Source: a virus. Taken from it: DNA of 22,722 nt. The DNA is taken from positions 1 to 22,722 of the IMG/VR virus record IMGVR_UViG_3300035698_013801. One strand, 5' to 3'. Below are positions 1 through 9,321 of this stretch, piece by piece. The stretch's first letter is position 1, and every line of letters begins with the position of its first letter. The notes under the pieces are model-generated. The model did no database searches, was not told where the DNA came from, and was given only the letters and a program-made list of their open reading frames with translations. The position numbers and the translations under genes were made by a program.

Positions 1-1
1 A

Positions 2-21
2 AGGGAGCTCTAAGGCTCCCT
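2..21 (-). terminator. Probable terminator hairpin after the last gene
   Basis: A perfect 7-bp inverted repeat (AGGGAGC / GCTCCCT) with a 6-nt loop lies 7 nt past the stop codon of the leftmost minus-strand gene. Only two T residues can be seen after the stem before the window ends, so the U-tract cannot be confirmed. Position and symmetry fit a transcription terminator closing the late operon; a plain mRNA 3' hairpin is the alternative. Confidence 0.5.
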
Positions 22-27
22 ACTTAC

Positions 28-561
28 TTATACCTTCCACATTAAGAATTTAAGGGATACATAAATTTCAGCATCGCCTCCAGGTGCTACAAACAAATAC
101 TTGGTATTTGGTTTTAATATAACTTTAGCACTCGCAGTAACTGACTGTATGCTACTGTCGGCTGTGTTGTAAGTCCACGTTATGCCCGTTGATGTACCAC
201 TACCGGTAACCGTTGGTTTCGCAATAGATGAAGACATAATATTGCTGTCATCCGCATAATTCCTATTTAAATTTACAAGCGATACAGCTACACCATCTTC
301 TACCTCCATTGTACCGTCTTGATCCTCATTTAAGGACATCACTAAATAACCTGTTGTAGATACTAAAGGTATGACAGCCACTGGATCATCTCCAGTTTCA
401 AAATATGCGTACAAGGTACCACTTATAGCCACACCAGATGCATTTTGAAAAGAATGCAATGACCCTTGATCAGTTAACGACCCAAGAAGCCCTGCGTTGA
501 TTGAATATTTGTATGGGTTACGAACTGTATTCACACCATCACTCTTTAATACTCCAGACAT
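28..561 (-). CDS. Unrecognised probable virion protein (177 aa)
   Basis: I do not recognise this family. The 177-residue protein is rich in Thr, Ser, Val and Gly with short alternating hydrophobic stretches, as in beta-sandwich virion proteins, and has no signal peptide, membrane segment or enzyme motif. The ATG is preceded by a good AAGGAG ribosome binding site. It is the last gene of the late operon, 13 nt after a 127-aa gene and downstream of two beta-helix proteins, and is followed by a hairpin. From position alone it may be a tail-fibre accessory, a tip decoration or a fibre-assembly protein. Confidence 0.6.
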   Translation of the reverse strand: MSGVLKSDGVNTVRNPYKYSINAGLLGSLTDQGSLHSFQNASGVAISGTLYAYFETGDDPVAVIPLVSTTGYLVMSLNEDQDGTMEVEDGVAVSLVNLNRNYADDSNIMSSSIAKPTVTGSGTSTGITWTYNTADSSIQSVTASAKVILKPNTKYLFVAPGGDAEIYVSLKFLMWKV

Positions 562-574
562 AATATCTCCTTAG

Positions 575-958
575 TTACGAGGCAGCTATGTAATGGCTTA
601 CCTCTATTGGAATGTAAATTTGTTTATCTAGCACCATGCTAACTTTATTCCTGAAACAAGTATTTTTCCCGTCTAAAATAATACATTCTTTACATATCTT
701 TGGATCAGTTTTAATTAAAATATATGTAGATAAACATACTTTCCCACAATCATCACTGTATAGCCTTATAGACCAATCATCACCAGTAGTCTCAGATTCT
801 TCAAATAAGAACCAACTACCTATTCTAACTGGTCTAGCAAGAGAACCACTGTACGGCCATCCTGTTGCTGCTTTGCATACCTGTATTAAAATATCTTTAT
901 GGTAAAGTTTTAATAACCCTCTACCACTTTCATCGTATTCATAAGTTATTGTATACAT
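575..958 (-). CDS. Unrecognised Cys-containing small protein (127 aa)
   Basis: Family not recognised. The 127-residue protein has six cysteines, three of them close together near residues 88-101 (C-x2-C then another), which is unusual among its cysteine-poor neighbours. A central stretch with Gly-Trp-Pro-Tyr-Ser-Gly followed later by Gly-Ser-Trp-Phe-Leu faintly recalls small cell-wall-acting proteins, but no catalytic motif can be shown, so no function is assigned. Its ATG overlaps the stop of the upstream beta-helix gene as TAATG, with GGAGGT just before it, implying translational coupling. It sits in the receptor-binding cassette. Confidence 0.6.
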   Translation of the reverse strand: MYTITYEYDESGRGLLKLYHKDILIQVCKAATGWPYSGSLARPVRIGSWFLFEESETTGDDWSIRLYSDDCGKVCLSTYILIKTDPKICKECIILDGKNTCFRNKVSMVLDKQIYIPIEVSHYIAAS

Positions 959-1989
959 TACTTACCTCCAGTAAAACCGATACCGGCATCAATACAAGGA
1001 CTTAATGATCCATATCTGAAATCTTCTTCTTCTGATTCTACTGATGCAAATACAGGATCATCTAGTACATTGTATACACCAGGTAATGTACCGTTATTAA
1101 AATTAGAATCTACGTTACCACTTGTATTGCCATAGAAGCAATTGTAGTCTACATAACCCATTACCAAAGGCTGACCAGTAGGTCCGAGTAAAGCGTACCC
1201 TGCTTGATCCATAAAGACATTATGATTGATATTTATTGTTCTATTGACTTTATCACCTGTACAGTATATACCATTACCATTGCTATAGAAAACACAATTC
1301 TGTACAGACACAGCGCAGTTAGAGGTAGTTAAAGCATAACCATCATTGTCAAACAATCTACATTGATCAAAAACTACATAATTAGCATCTAAAGCGTCAT
1401 CAGCTACAACTTTAATTGCATCAGCAGTATTGCTATAAAAAGAACAGTTAATGAAAGTCATATTAACTTCACCAGTGTTTTGTATATACATACCTTCAGC
1501 GGTATTACTATAAAAATTACACCCAACAAACACCAAACCGGATACGCCTACTAACATCTTTATTCCATCAGTAAAACCATGTATGTTACAATTAACAAAA
1601 CGTGTTCTTCCAAACGCTGATACTGTGTCAAGATTAAGTGTCAATAATTCGTTACTACCATCAAAATCAATATCAGTAAAACCTGCTTCAACACTAAAGG
1701 CCATCATATAAGTTGTAGCTATGGCACTAGTGGCTACTATATATGCTCTGCCTGCACCATTATATGGTGATCCATCCACTAGGTCACACCCAATTAAATA
1801 TTCACCATGAGCTATAGAAAACCTGTTGGTTTCACTATTAAATGGATTACTTTCATCGGAACATACATACAGAGTATCACCATTGGTTAGTATACCTCTA
1901 GCATACTCCAGTGTAGCTACACCAAGCGCAAAAGTCGTACCGTTATTGCTATTACTACCTCCAGTTGATCTTACATACCATGCAGCCAT
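958..1989 (-). CDS. Parallel beta-helix tail spike/fibre protein, copy 2
   Basis: A 343-residue protein that reads as a right-handed parallel beta-helix. From about residue 100 to 290 it has a recurring pattern of aromatic or hydrophobic residue, x, x, Cys, x, Phe, x, x, Asn, for example around FVGCNFYSN, FINCSFYSN and VQNCVFYSN, typical of the pectate-lyase/tailspike fold. The family includes phage spikes that bind or cleave surface polysaccharide; no catalytic residues can be assigned here. Its first ~85 and last ~70 residues match the next gene upstream closely, including the motifs LVDGSPYNGAG and DYNCFYGNTSGNV, while the middle is diverged. The start overlaps the preceding stop as TAATG after GGAGG. 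It probably contacts the host surface at the tail tip. Confidence 0.8.
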   Translation of the reverse strand: MAAWYVRSTGGSNSNNGTTFALGVATLEYARGILTNGDTLYVCSDESNPFNSETNRFSIAHGEYLIGCDLVDGSPYNGAGRAYIVATSAIATTYMMAFSVEAGFTDIDFDGSNELLTLNLDTVSAFGRTRFVNCNIHGFTDGIKMLVGVSGLVFVGCNFYSNTAEGMYIQNTGEVNMTFINCSFYSNTADAIKVVADDALDANYVVFDQCRLFDNDGYALTTSNCAVSVQNCVFYSNGNGIYCTGDKVNRTININHNVFMDQAGYALLGPTGQPLVMGYVDYNCFYGNTSGNVDSNFNNGTLPGVYNVLDDPVFASVESEEEDFRYGSLSPCIDAGIGFTGGK

Positions 1990-2996
1990 TATTTACCTCC
2001 TCTATATCCGTAACCAATATCTAAACAAGGACTAGTAGCTTGAAGTGAAAAATCTTCTGAACCGCTAACTACAGAAGTGAATTTAGGATCGGTCAATATA
2101 TTATTATTGCCAGGTAAGACACCACCATTAAAGCCACTATTTACATTACCTGAAGTATTACCATAGAAGCAGTTGTAGTCCATGTATACATACTCCCATG
2201 TACTAGTTTCTGATCTATCTATACCATAAGCACCTGCACCAGATATGATATTGTTTATAGCGATATCAATAATTGCATCACCCTTGAATGTAATATTATC
2301 GCTTGGAGCTCCATAGATAACATTACCTATTAGAGCCAATCTGCCATAATCCATATAGATATTCCAATTAGAGGTAGGATTGAAGATCCTGCAATTCCTA
2401 AATGTAAACTTACGCCTAGACCAATTAGCAGAGTCAGTAGCTATGTACACATTATTTGCATTGTTATAAAAAGCACACTGCTCAAAAACCATTGAAGCAT
2501 TAGTCTCACCATAGAATAGCATACCATAATCGCTATTGCCATAAAAGTTACAACGATAACAAATCACATTAACAGCGTTCCCTAAGTTTAGAGCACGTTC
2601 AAAGTCATGGAAATTACAACCAGTAAAAGTGCCATTGGAAATAGTCCCAGACCCACAGAATCTTGTAGTCGTTGAACTACCTTCAAAATCAATATCATGT
2701 ATACCATAAAAAACACTATCGTTAAACATTCTGGTGCTAGTAGCCTTCATGTATGCTTTACCTGCACCATTATAAGGGGAACCATCTACTAGATCAGCGC
2801 CTCTCCAGAATATAGCGCCATTTGTTAGCTCTGTAGCTATAGTAAATTTATTACTTGAGTTAGAACATAAGTATATTGTATCATAGTTAGTAGCGGTAGT
2901 ATTAGCGTACTCAGGTGTAGCCCAAGCAGCACCAAACGATGTACCTACATTACTGTCACTACCTCCACCATCAGCTCTCACATAGTAAACAGCCAT
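1989..2996 (-). CDS. Parallel beta-helix tail spike/fibre protein, copy 1
   Basis: A 335-residue paralogue of the gene that follows it. The N-terminus begins with the shared pattern Tyr-Val-Arg-x2-Gly-Gly and leads to LVDGSPYNGAGKAY; the C-terminus carries DYNCFYGNTSGNV, then a Leu-Pro-Gly, an Asp-Pro-x-Phe and a final Gly-Gly-Lys. Between them are beta-helix rungs of the type FTGCNFHDF, FEQCAFYNN and FRNCRIF. The conserved ends probably act in attachment and capping or trimerisation, and the variable centre in ligand contact; that is inference. The ribosome binding site is only moderate (AGTAGGTAA), weaker than that of copy 2. A minor tail or adhesin-like role is most likely, because the gene lies directly after the tail hub genes. 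Confidence 0.8.
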   Translation of the reverse strand: MAVYYVRADGGGSDSNVGTSFGAAWATPEYANTTATNYDTIYLCSNSSNKFTIATELTNGAIFWRGADLVDGSPYNGAGKAYMKATSTRMFNDSVFYGIHDIDFEGSSTTTRFCGSGTISNGTFTGCNFHDFERALNLGNAVNVICYRCNFYGNSDYGMLFYGETNASMVFEQCAFYNNANNVYIATDSANWSRRKFTFRNCRIFNPTSNWNIYMDYGRLALIGNVIYGAPSDNITFKGDAIIDIAINNIISGAGAYGIDRSETSTWEYVYMDYNCFYGNTSGNVNSGFNGGVLPGNNNILTDPKFTSVVSGSEDFSLQATSPCLDIGYGYRGGK

Positions 2997-3003
2997 TTAT
3001 TAC

Positions 3004-3339
3004 CTACTTGTTTGGGTGTACAGCCACAGATAAAATAGTATTTAATTTAGCCTTACTGTTTTTCTCATATGAGGTAACAAATTCTGATGCTCTAACGACA
3101 ACACCTATTAAATCAGCACCATTTACTACTGGTCTACCATCACCATCAGTACCATCAGTGCCATAAGCAGTATCTTTCAATACTTCAGCAGCATCGTTTG
3201 GGCACAATGTATTTATACCTCTAGCATAATACTGGTTTAATACTAAACTACACATATTATAAGTTTTTGATAGTTGATCTGCAAGAGGTCTGATTCTACT
3301 GTCACTGAAAACTTCAACTTCATTATTTGTTATAGACAT
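3004..3339 (-). CDS. Small tail-tip region protein, unrecognised (111 aa)
   Basis: The 111-residue protein has a helical first half (charged, with Leu-Ala-Asp-Gln-Leu-Ser near residue 20) and a Gly/Asp-rich loop, GTDGTDGDGRPVVNG, near residues 60-74, followed by a hydrophobic strand and a basic end. No family is recognised. The start ATG has a GAGGAG site 7 nt upstream inside the end of the tail hub gene, and its stop lies 8 nt before the first beta-helix gene. Position suggests an adaptor between hub and spikes or another tail-tip subunit. Confidence 0.65.
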   Translation of the reverse strand: MSITNNEVEVFSDSRIRPLADQLSKTYNMCSLVLNQYYARGINTLCPNDAAEVLKDTAYGTDGTDGDGRPVVNGADLIGVVVRASEFVTSYEKNSKAKLNTILSVAVHPNK

Positions 3340-3342
3340 AGT

Positions 3343-6306
3343 CTACTCCTCGGTTTGATTTGGTCCAATATCGTATTGAGTACTTGATTGCCAAGCACCT
3401 ATGTTAACTGTATTCTCTAATACCACAATTGGAGGTGTAGCATCAAATTCTATACCTACTAATTTGATATAAGGTTTCTTATCATTTATACCCGCTTGAA
3501 ATTCTCTTTCTATACATAAATACTTCTTATCAGTTGTACCCTTTATGTAAGTATCCGAAGAAAAATGAAAATACTTACCTACCTCTGTACTGGAAACTCC
3601 TAATGTACAGTACACAGTAACTATACGGAGTATAGAGGTATAAAGCCTAGCTACGAGTCTGGATATATCTTTAACTGTATCAAGATCGAAAACAGTAGTT
3701 AAATCAAACGTAGCTGCTCTATCATCGTCTAATATATCTTCAGCTCCAGATAAATTACTACTCAACAAACTATCAGCATTGTAAACAGAGGTAAAGGTAC
3801 TATCAGTATGTCTTTTAGCATATCTCACATCTAAAGAAGTAATTAACCTACTGGAATCGGTATAAGCTTCACTCCATTTAGTTACATTACCAGACATTAA
3901 TATTTGTGAGTTTGCTATGTTTGTTGACACATCTACATTCTCTATGGCGTGCATAGTAATATTGCCAAACTGATTCTCTCCAATAATTAAACCATGATCG
4001 TCACAGTATTTTTTTAATATAGTATCTAGCCTAACAGTACTCTCATATTGAGCGAAAGATGATTTATAACCATCTCTTTTAGTTGTAGCGTTCTGAAAAG
4101 AACTTTGATCTATATTAGTTATACCTGCCTGATCCCTCAAAAATGATTCTATTTGTGACGCAGGATCATCTATTAATGTACCATCAGAATAATTGCTACT
4201 ATAATATGTACCATCGTAGATTGTTCCTTTGCCTTGAGCCCAGATACGAGTCTTATTGAGATTAACCATAAAATCCATTATGATAAATATATCAGAAAAT
4301 TCAAAATCTATTATAGCCCAATCATTCTTGACAGTTTGGCACGCCCAAACTAATTCTATAGTGGCATCATTAAACTCATCAGTGTTTAAAAACCAATTAG
4401 GTATTATCTCTCCAGTATCAGTATCGACTGTGAACAAAGAGTAGTCGTAACCTCCAAATGCTATACCAGAAGCCCCAGCAACCATATCATATTCAGCAAA
4501 ACCTAAAAGACTATAATCACTCAATCCATCCTGAGGAGATGAAGCAGAATTATTTTCAAATGTTACTGAATTAGTTGCCCCGTTAAATTCAGTTATTGAT
4601 AATAAATATGAGGTATCATAATGATAAGACTCAGTAAGATCACTAATAAATTTCTTTGGAGGTATATTATCATCACCAGTTATACCATTTAATTTACCCG
4701 CTCCTGTATTGAAGCCTATGAGTCCTGCATACTGTTCGCCAAAAGTACTGACATATATATCATTGTAAGCCGATCTAAACCATACTTGAGTTAATACTGT
4801 ATCACCACACATTGAATCTAGTTGAAATCTACCAACTAGACGCATGTTTTTTATACTACCTGTAACAGATATTTTTGGAACAACCAATGGAAAACTAAAT
4901 ACAGATTTCTTTGATTCTACACCATCATATGTTTGAAGATCATAATCGCTACTATCCCACTGCAGACTAACAGCATTATTGGAATTAACGGCAGGGTATT
5001 TCCAATCTTCAATCTTACTATAATCACTTAAATCTAACTCACCTACCTCATCGCCGTTATCATTACCATACCCAGTGAAACCTAGACAAGGTATAAGAGC
5101 TTGACAATATATATCCTGAGCTTCATTCTCCACATCAAGAAATATTACACTAGATTCATCAGCATGAGCAGCTATGTCAGTATCTTTCATACCTCTATAA
5201 ACTTTCCACGTAGCAAACTTACCTGTCGTAAATATAGTATACTCTACTTGAAACACATGCATTATCTCATCATCTATTTGAATGTAATGAGGTTTCTTAT
5301 CATTTATATCAATACTATAACTAGCAGCAGAACTTGTATCTATAGTTAAAGTACCATTATCCGTGCCAGATACATATTGAATAGTAGCACTATCTGGATC
5401 TATAATGCACCAAAAAGTGTATACTGAGCCATTCAATTCTTTGAACAATAATAAATTGTCATCATCATCTTTGTATATAGTTGATGTAGTAAATGCAGTA
5501 GCAGGATCAACTTTAAAAACGATATTAGTAGTGGCTATCTGCTCTACATATATTTCGATATACCTATCACCAGAATCTGTTATAGCTAAATCTAATTTCA
5601 ATGGCTCTTTACCAAGTATAATTCTCTTGTTATCGGCACTTATAACTAAATTAGACACATCATCTGTCACCTTATACTTTACTTTAGATTCCTCATCCCA
5701 AGAAAATAAATCGGTTATGTCTTCTATCCCAACAGTAGAAACATCTAACTGACTAAATCCAGATAACACAACAGGCATAAAAGATTGGTCATAAGTGAAA
5801 TCACCGTATAAGATAGGTATGATATTATCAGCATAATTCTCATACGGGCTATTAGCTAACGTACCTAGCATAGTATCCAATATATTACGGCTACGACAAC
5901 TAAAAACAACTTTATTTAATGAAGGCTTGACTTTGTATATCTTACCTGTAAAAGCAGTAGATCCATTAACAACAAATTTGACTTGTCTACCTATTAGGGC
6001 AATAGGATCTACAGTCCTAGCAGTATTCTCTAATGTGAAAGAAACATCAGCTTGTTTTGCTAAACCGCCTACACCTTGTATTTTAGTAGTCTCTTGAATC
6101 AACTGAAGCTTTTTTAAGATATCTACTTTTTGATTCATCTTACCTATATCAAGTAATGATGAAGGTATCTCTGTGTATCCAGTAATTGTTTGGCTTGGAA
6201 CATTGCTGACAAAAAACCCATTGACATTATTTGTGTATCCAGAGAATGGAGAGGTAGTACTCCAGTCGTCAGATGAATTAGGGAAAATCCTTATTGTCGT
6301 AACCAT
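3343..6306 (-). CDS. Probable tail hub / central tail tip protein (987 aa)
   Basis: This is the largest gene of the window and the first big one after the tape measure. In siphoviruses that place holds the tail hub or host-specificity protein (gpJ in lambda). No sequence match to gpJ is visible. Residues ~65-150 look like a hub-type barrel region (a short strand-rich segment ending in Cys-Arg-Ser-Arg-Asn), followed near residue 165 by an Ile-Pro-Ile-Leu-Tyr-Gly-Asp motif of a kind I associate with phage tail proteins. The middle (about 450-700) is Asp/Ser/Tyr-rich and beta-like, as in carbohydrate-binding modules. The C-terminal third has a long segment around Asp-His-Gly-Leu-Ile-Ile. AGGAGGAG precedes the ATG. 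Function is inferred mainly from size and position. Confidence 0.65.
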   Translation of the reverse strand: MVTTIRIFPNSSDDWSTTSPFSGYTNNVNGFFVSNVPSQTITGYTEIPSSLLDIGKMNQKVDILKKLQLIQETTKIQGVGGLAKQADVSFTLENTARTVDPIALIGRQVKFVVNGSTAFTGKIYKVKPSLNKVVFSCRSRNILDTMLGTLANSPYENYADNIIPILYGDFTYDQSFMPVVLSGFSQLDVSTVGIEDITDLFSWDEESKVKYKVTDDVSNLVISADNKRIILGKEPLKLDLAITDSGDRYIEIYVEQIATTNIVFKVDPATAFTTSTIYKDDDDNLLLFKELNGSVYTFWCIIDPDSATIQYVSGTDNGTLTIDTSSAASYSIDINDKKPHYIQIDDEIMHVFQVEYTIFTTGKFATWKVYRGMKDTDIAAHADESSVIFLDVENEAQDIYCQALIPCLGFTGYGNDNGDEVGELDLSDYSKIEDWKYPAVNSNNAVSLQWDSSDYDLQTYDGVESKKSVFSFPLVVPKISVTGSIKNMRLVGRFQLDSMCGDTVLTQVWFRSAYNDIYVSTFGEQYAGLIGFNTGAGKLNGITGDDNIPPKKFISDLTESYHYDTSYLLSITEFNGATNSVTFENNSASSPQDGLSDYSLLGFAEYDMVAGASGIAFGGYDYSLFTVDTDTGEIIPNWFLNTDEFNDATIELVWACQTVKNDWAIIDFEFSDIFIIMDFMVNLNKTRIWAQGKGTIYDGTYYSSNYSDGTLIDDPASQIESFLRDQAGITNIDQSSFQNATTKRDGYKSSFAQYESTVRLDTILKKYCDDHGLIIGENQFGNITMHAIENVDVSTNIANSQILMSGNVTKWSEAYTDSSRLITSLDVRYAKRHTDSTFTSVYNADSLLSSNLSGAEDILDDDRAATFDLTTVFDLDTVKDISRLVARLYTSILRIVTVYCTLGVSSTEVGKYFHFSSDTYIKGTTDKKYLCIEREFQAGINDKKPYIKLVGIEFDATPPIVVLENTVNIGAWQSSTQYDIGPNQTEE

Positions 6307-6315
6307 ACTCTCCTC

Positions 6316-6735
6316 CTAAGAAACTAATAACATGTAAGGGAAAAATAAATCATACTTCTGCGGAGGGACAAGAGTTACCATACCCTCTGAATCCGTACCT
6401 CCTGCGTAACGGACATTGAGTAAGGCAGTGTTAGTACCGTTACCCAAGTCAACACCTGTTACAGCAGATATAGTGAAGCGATTCTTTTGGAATTTAACGT
6501 AATCCTCTAACCACTCCCTAAAATCCTCACCATCGTATGAAGCTAAATTCTTCATCACCAATTCCCCATATATTTTCGTAGGCCCAGAATCATAAACTTT
6601 TTCTGTACCATCTGAAATATCTAGTTTGAATTGATTCAATCTTTTCTTCCAGAACTGTGTACCATATACTATACTACCTGTTATAGTAAGACTGGTAGTA
6701 ATATTATCTGTTATTGTAAAAGTAACTGTACTCAT
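6316..6735 (-). CDS. Small tail protein, possible distal tail component (139 aa)
   Basis: The 139-residue protein is beta-rich at the N-terminus (Thr/Ile alternation over residues 1-25) and contains a Trp-Lys-Lys-Arg segment, a central helical stretch (Glu-Asp-Phe-Arg-Glu-Trp-Leu-Glu-Asp) and a hydrophobic C-terminus. It lies between the tape measure and the probable hub, where siphoviruses encode distal tail or minor tail proteins (lambda gpM/gpL). Its ATG overlaps the tape measure stop as ATGA, and the GAGGAG site sits inside that gene. The assignment to a distal tail ring is positional only. Confidence 0.6.
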   Translation of the reverse strand: MSTVTFTITDNITTSLTITGSIVYGTQFWKKRLNQFKLDISDGTEKVYDSGPTKIYGELVMKNLASYDGEDFREWLEDYVKFQKNRFTISAVTGVDLGNGTNTALLNVRYAGGTDSEGMVTLVPPQKYDLFFPYMLLVS

Positions 6736-9317
6736 CTATTTAACTCCTCGTGTATAACAGGCATTACATTATCCCTTACAAACTCCTCAGTCCCTATTAC
6801 ATTTTGAAATACTATACTGCTACCTCCACCCTTCATAGGTTTACCTCTATCTAACGCTTGAGCTATAGCTTCATCACCACCGAGTTTTTGAACTTGATAC
6901 CGACTCAACACATGTTCTCCCGCAGATAGATTGTATAGATTGCTATCAGATGTTGCATTCCCATTACCTTGGATAGGTCCATTACTACCTTCACGTAATG
7001 AGGATAAAGCTGAAGCTGCACTAATTACCTGAGCAGTATATGCAGCAGCTATAGCTCCAATAGCTATACCGGCTATTATCCTTGTTGCAGGTCCACCTGT
7101 TGTTTGTGCAACAGTATTTACAACAGCTAAAACAGCACTCATTGTCGCCGTAGCTATAGCCATAGCAGCATCAAGTTTAGCTTGCTTTTTCTTAGCTTCT
7201 TCAATCTTTTTCTCTTGCACTAGCTTTTGAGCTGTATACTTTTTTTCAAGTTTTATTTTTCTACGTTTAGAAATACCATCTTTACTTATCTCTCTCTGAT
7301 ACTTAGCATCAATCATTGCCATCTCTTGTTGATACTGAGATATCTTTTTACCAAAAGCAGCATCAGATATTGCAGAAGCAATATCATTAGCTCCCTGAGC
7401 AGCCTCCATTATACCAGACATCATATCTATTTTGTATTGGGTCTGCTCAGCGTAAGCATCCTTTAACGCTTTAGTATTTGCTAGAAGTTCGTTATCTAAT
7501 GTAAGTAAACGTTCCTTGAGCGTTATACTTGTCTGCTCTAAGTCGTTTATCTCTTTTTTCTCAGCACGAACCATAGCAGCATCAAATTGTTTTACCTTCA
7601 ATACTTTTGCTGCTGCTGCTGCTTTTGCTGCTGCTGCTGCTGCTTTTGATGCTACTGCTGCTGCTTCTGCTGCAGCTTTTGCAGCTTTTGCAGCTTTTTC
7701 TTGTTGGATTGATAGAGCTAAAGCTTTAGCGAGAGTTTCAGAATCTGTACCAGTACCAGTACCAGCACCAGTACCTCCATCACTTTCACTACCTGCTCTA
7801 GATTTTACTCCATATTTTACTGTGGATAAAGTATTGCTAGTAGCTTTGGCATCTGCTTCTCTACCTTTACCGGTAAAAATAAAGCTTGAAGCTGTTTCCT
7901 TATACGTTTTTTTATACTGCTTTGTGGCTTCGGCTAAAGCGTGCCCAGCTTTTTTCATACCTTCCATTGGAGCAGCAAAAAACTTACCTCTGCTTTCATC
8001 CGCCCATTCAGCTCTAGCTTTACCCAATTCTTTTCTAAGTTTAACTATATTCTCTATGTCTTTAACATTTTGCTCAGTGTAATATTTTGAAGCAGATACA
8101 CCCTTCATCTCTATATTCATATTGAAAAGACTAGCTAAACTAGTTACCATTTTACCAACCATTTTAGACGCTAATAAAGCAGAATCAGCTAAAATTTCTA
8201 TTAGTAAACCAGTTGTTCTTATACCATCTTGATTGTTATCTACCCAGGTGTCAAGATCCCTAAAGGAATCAGTTAATGAAGTTATAAAATCTTTAGGGCG
8301 ATTACCAAAAGCATCAGCTATGCTGAGACTTACTTCATTCAAAACAGATATCATTATCTTCCATCTATTTTCAAGTGAATCACGCATTTCATCTGCCATA
8401 GATTTAGCATTTACTGTACTATCTCTTAATTCTTTTGAAAGAGCTTTTACTTTACTAGACATATTTGATACAACAGTTGCACCTATAACTGCACGTTTAT
8501 TGAACTGCTCCAGATTATCTTTTACTTTAAACCCTTTATCTTTGAGAGCTTTCAATACATCAACTAAGCTCATGCCAGTTAAATCCATATCTTTCAAAGC
8601 TGCAGAAGTTGCGGAGGTAGGCTTGAGTAACTGAGTTAACATGTTCTTAAGATTTGTACCTGCAAGACTTCCTTCTATACCACTATCCGCTAGAATACCT
8701 AATATAGCAGCTACTTCTTCCAACTCCTCGCCAAGTTGAGAAGCAACAGGTCCAGTATGTTTTAAAGATCCCATGAACGTATCTAAAGTTAATTTAGTGT
8801 TCACTAAAGCTTTTGCTGTTACATTTACAGCTCTAAGCGGTTTAACACCAAATTGATTCATTACTGTCAATACAGCATCAGCTGTTTCCCCTAAGCTATT
8901 ACCTGAAGCTGTAGCTAAATCCATAGACTTATCTAACAAACTTATAGCTTTCTTACCTCTAGCTCCACCCTTGGTAATTAAAAGCATAGCCTCTGCAACA
9001 GTTGTTGCAGTAAACTCTGTACGCGCAGCCATGTTACGCAACTCTTTATTTAAACCAGAGATATCTCCTTTAAGCTGACCTATAGCCTTTACACGAGTTA
9101 TAGCATGTTCGAATTTAACTACTTGCGTTACTGCATTCCGTAAATTATTTATTAAGAAATGCAATCCTTTATACACACCAACAACAGCAAAAGCTTTCTT
9201 TAAGGTATCACCAAGACCTTTAACTTTCTTACCTGTCTTACGTGATGCTTTACCTATTTGCTCTATACGTTCTCTACCTTTGTCATCAATGGTAGTTCTT
9301 ATTACTATATCTGACAT
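6732..9317 (-). CDS. Tail tape measure protein (TP901-type)
   Basis: An 861-residue protein that sets tail length and is held in the tube lumen. The N-terminal third (about residues 70-310) has the TP901-type tape measure core: Ala-Ala-Arg-Thr-Glu-Phe-Thr-Ala near 97, a Met-Asn-Gln-Phe-Gly-Val motif near 153, and Asp-Ser-Gly-Ile-Glu-Gly-Ser-Leu-Ala-Gly-Thr-Asn-Leu near 212. The middle is helical, with an Ala/Lys coiled coil encoded by GCA/GCT repeats at about residues 539-572, preceded by a Gly-Thr linker. A hydrophobic Ala/Ile/Val segment lies at ~712-765, as in other tape measures that may cross the host membrane. The start lies 4 nt after the stop of the frameshifted chaperone extension, matching the G-GT-H order in lambda. 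Confidence 0.93.
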   Translation of the reverse strand: MSDIVIRTTIDDKGRERIEQIGKASRKTGKKVKGLGDTLKKAFAVVGVYKGLHFLINNLRNAVTQVVKFEHAITRVKAIGQLKGDISGLNKELRNMAARTEFTATTVAEAMLLITKGGARGKKAISLLDKSMDLATASGNSLGETADAVLTVMNQFGVKPLRAVNVTAKALVNTKLTLDTFMGSLKHTGPVASQLGEELEEVAAILGILADSGIEGSLAGTNLKNMLTQLLKPTSATSAALKDMDLTGMSLVDVLKALKDKGFKVKDNLEQFNKRAVIGATVVSNMSSKVKALSKELRDSTVNAKSMADEMRDSLENRWKIMISVLNEVSLSIADAFGNRPKDFITSLTDSFRDLDTWVDNNQDGIRTTGLLIEILADSALLASKMVGKMVTSLASLFNMNIEMKGVSASKYYTEQNVKDIENIVKLRKELGKARAEWADESRGKFFAAPMEGMKKAGHALAEATKQYKKTYKETASSFIFTGKGREADAKATSNTLSTVKYGVKSRAGSESDGGTGAGTGTGTDSETLAKALALSIQQEKAAKAAKAAAEAAAVASKAAAAAAKAAAAAKVLKVKQFDAAMVRAEKKEINDLEQTSITLKERLLTLDNELLANTKALKDAYAEQTQYKIDMMSGIMEAAQGANDIASAISDAAFGKKISQYQQEMAMIDAKYQREISKDGISKRRKIKLEKKYTAQKLVQEKKIEEAKKKQAKLDAAMAIATATMSAVLAVVNTVAQTTGGPATRIIAGIAIGAIAAAYTAQVISAASALSSLREGSNGPIQGNGNATSDSNLYNLSAGEHVLSRYQVQKLGGDEAIAQALDRGKPMKGGGSSIVFQNVIGTEEFVRDNVMPVIHEELNR

Positions 9318-9321
9318 ACTG

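Noticed and set aside
7516-8082. Long plus-strand reading frame (188 codons) with Ala- and Pro-rich stretches
   Set aside because: It lies antisense to the tape measure and reflects its GCT/GCA repeat read backwards; no ribosome binding site or family resemblance.
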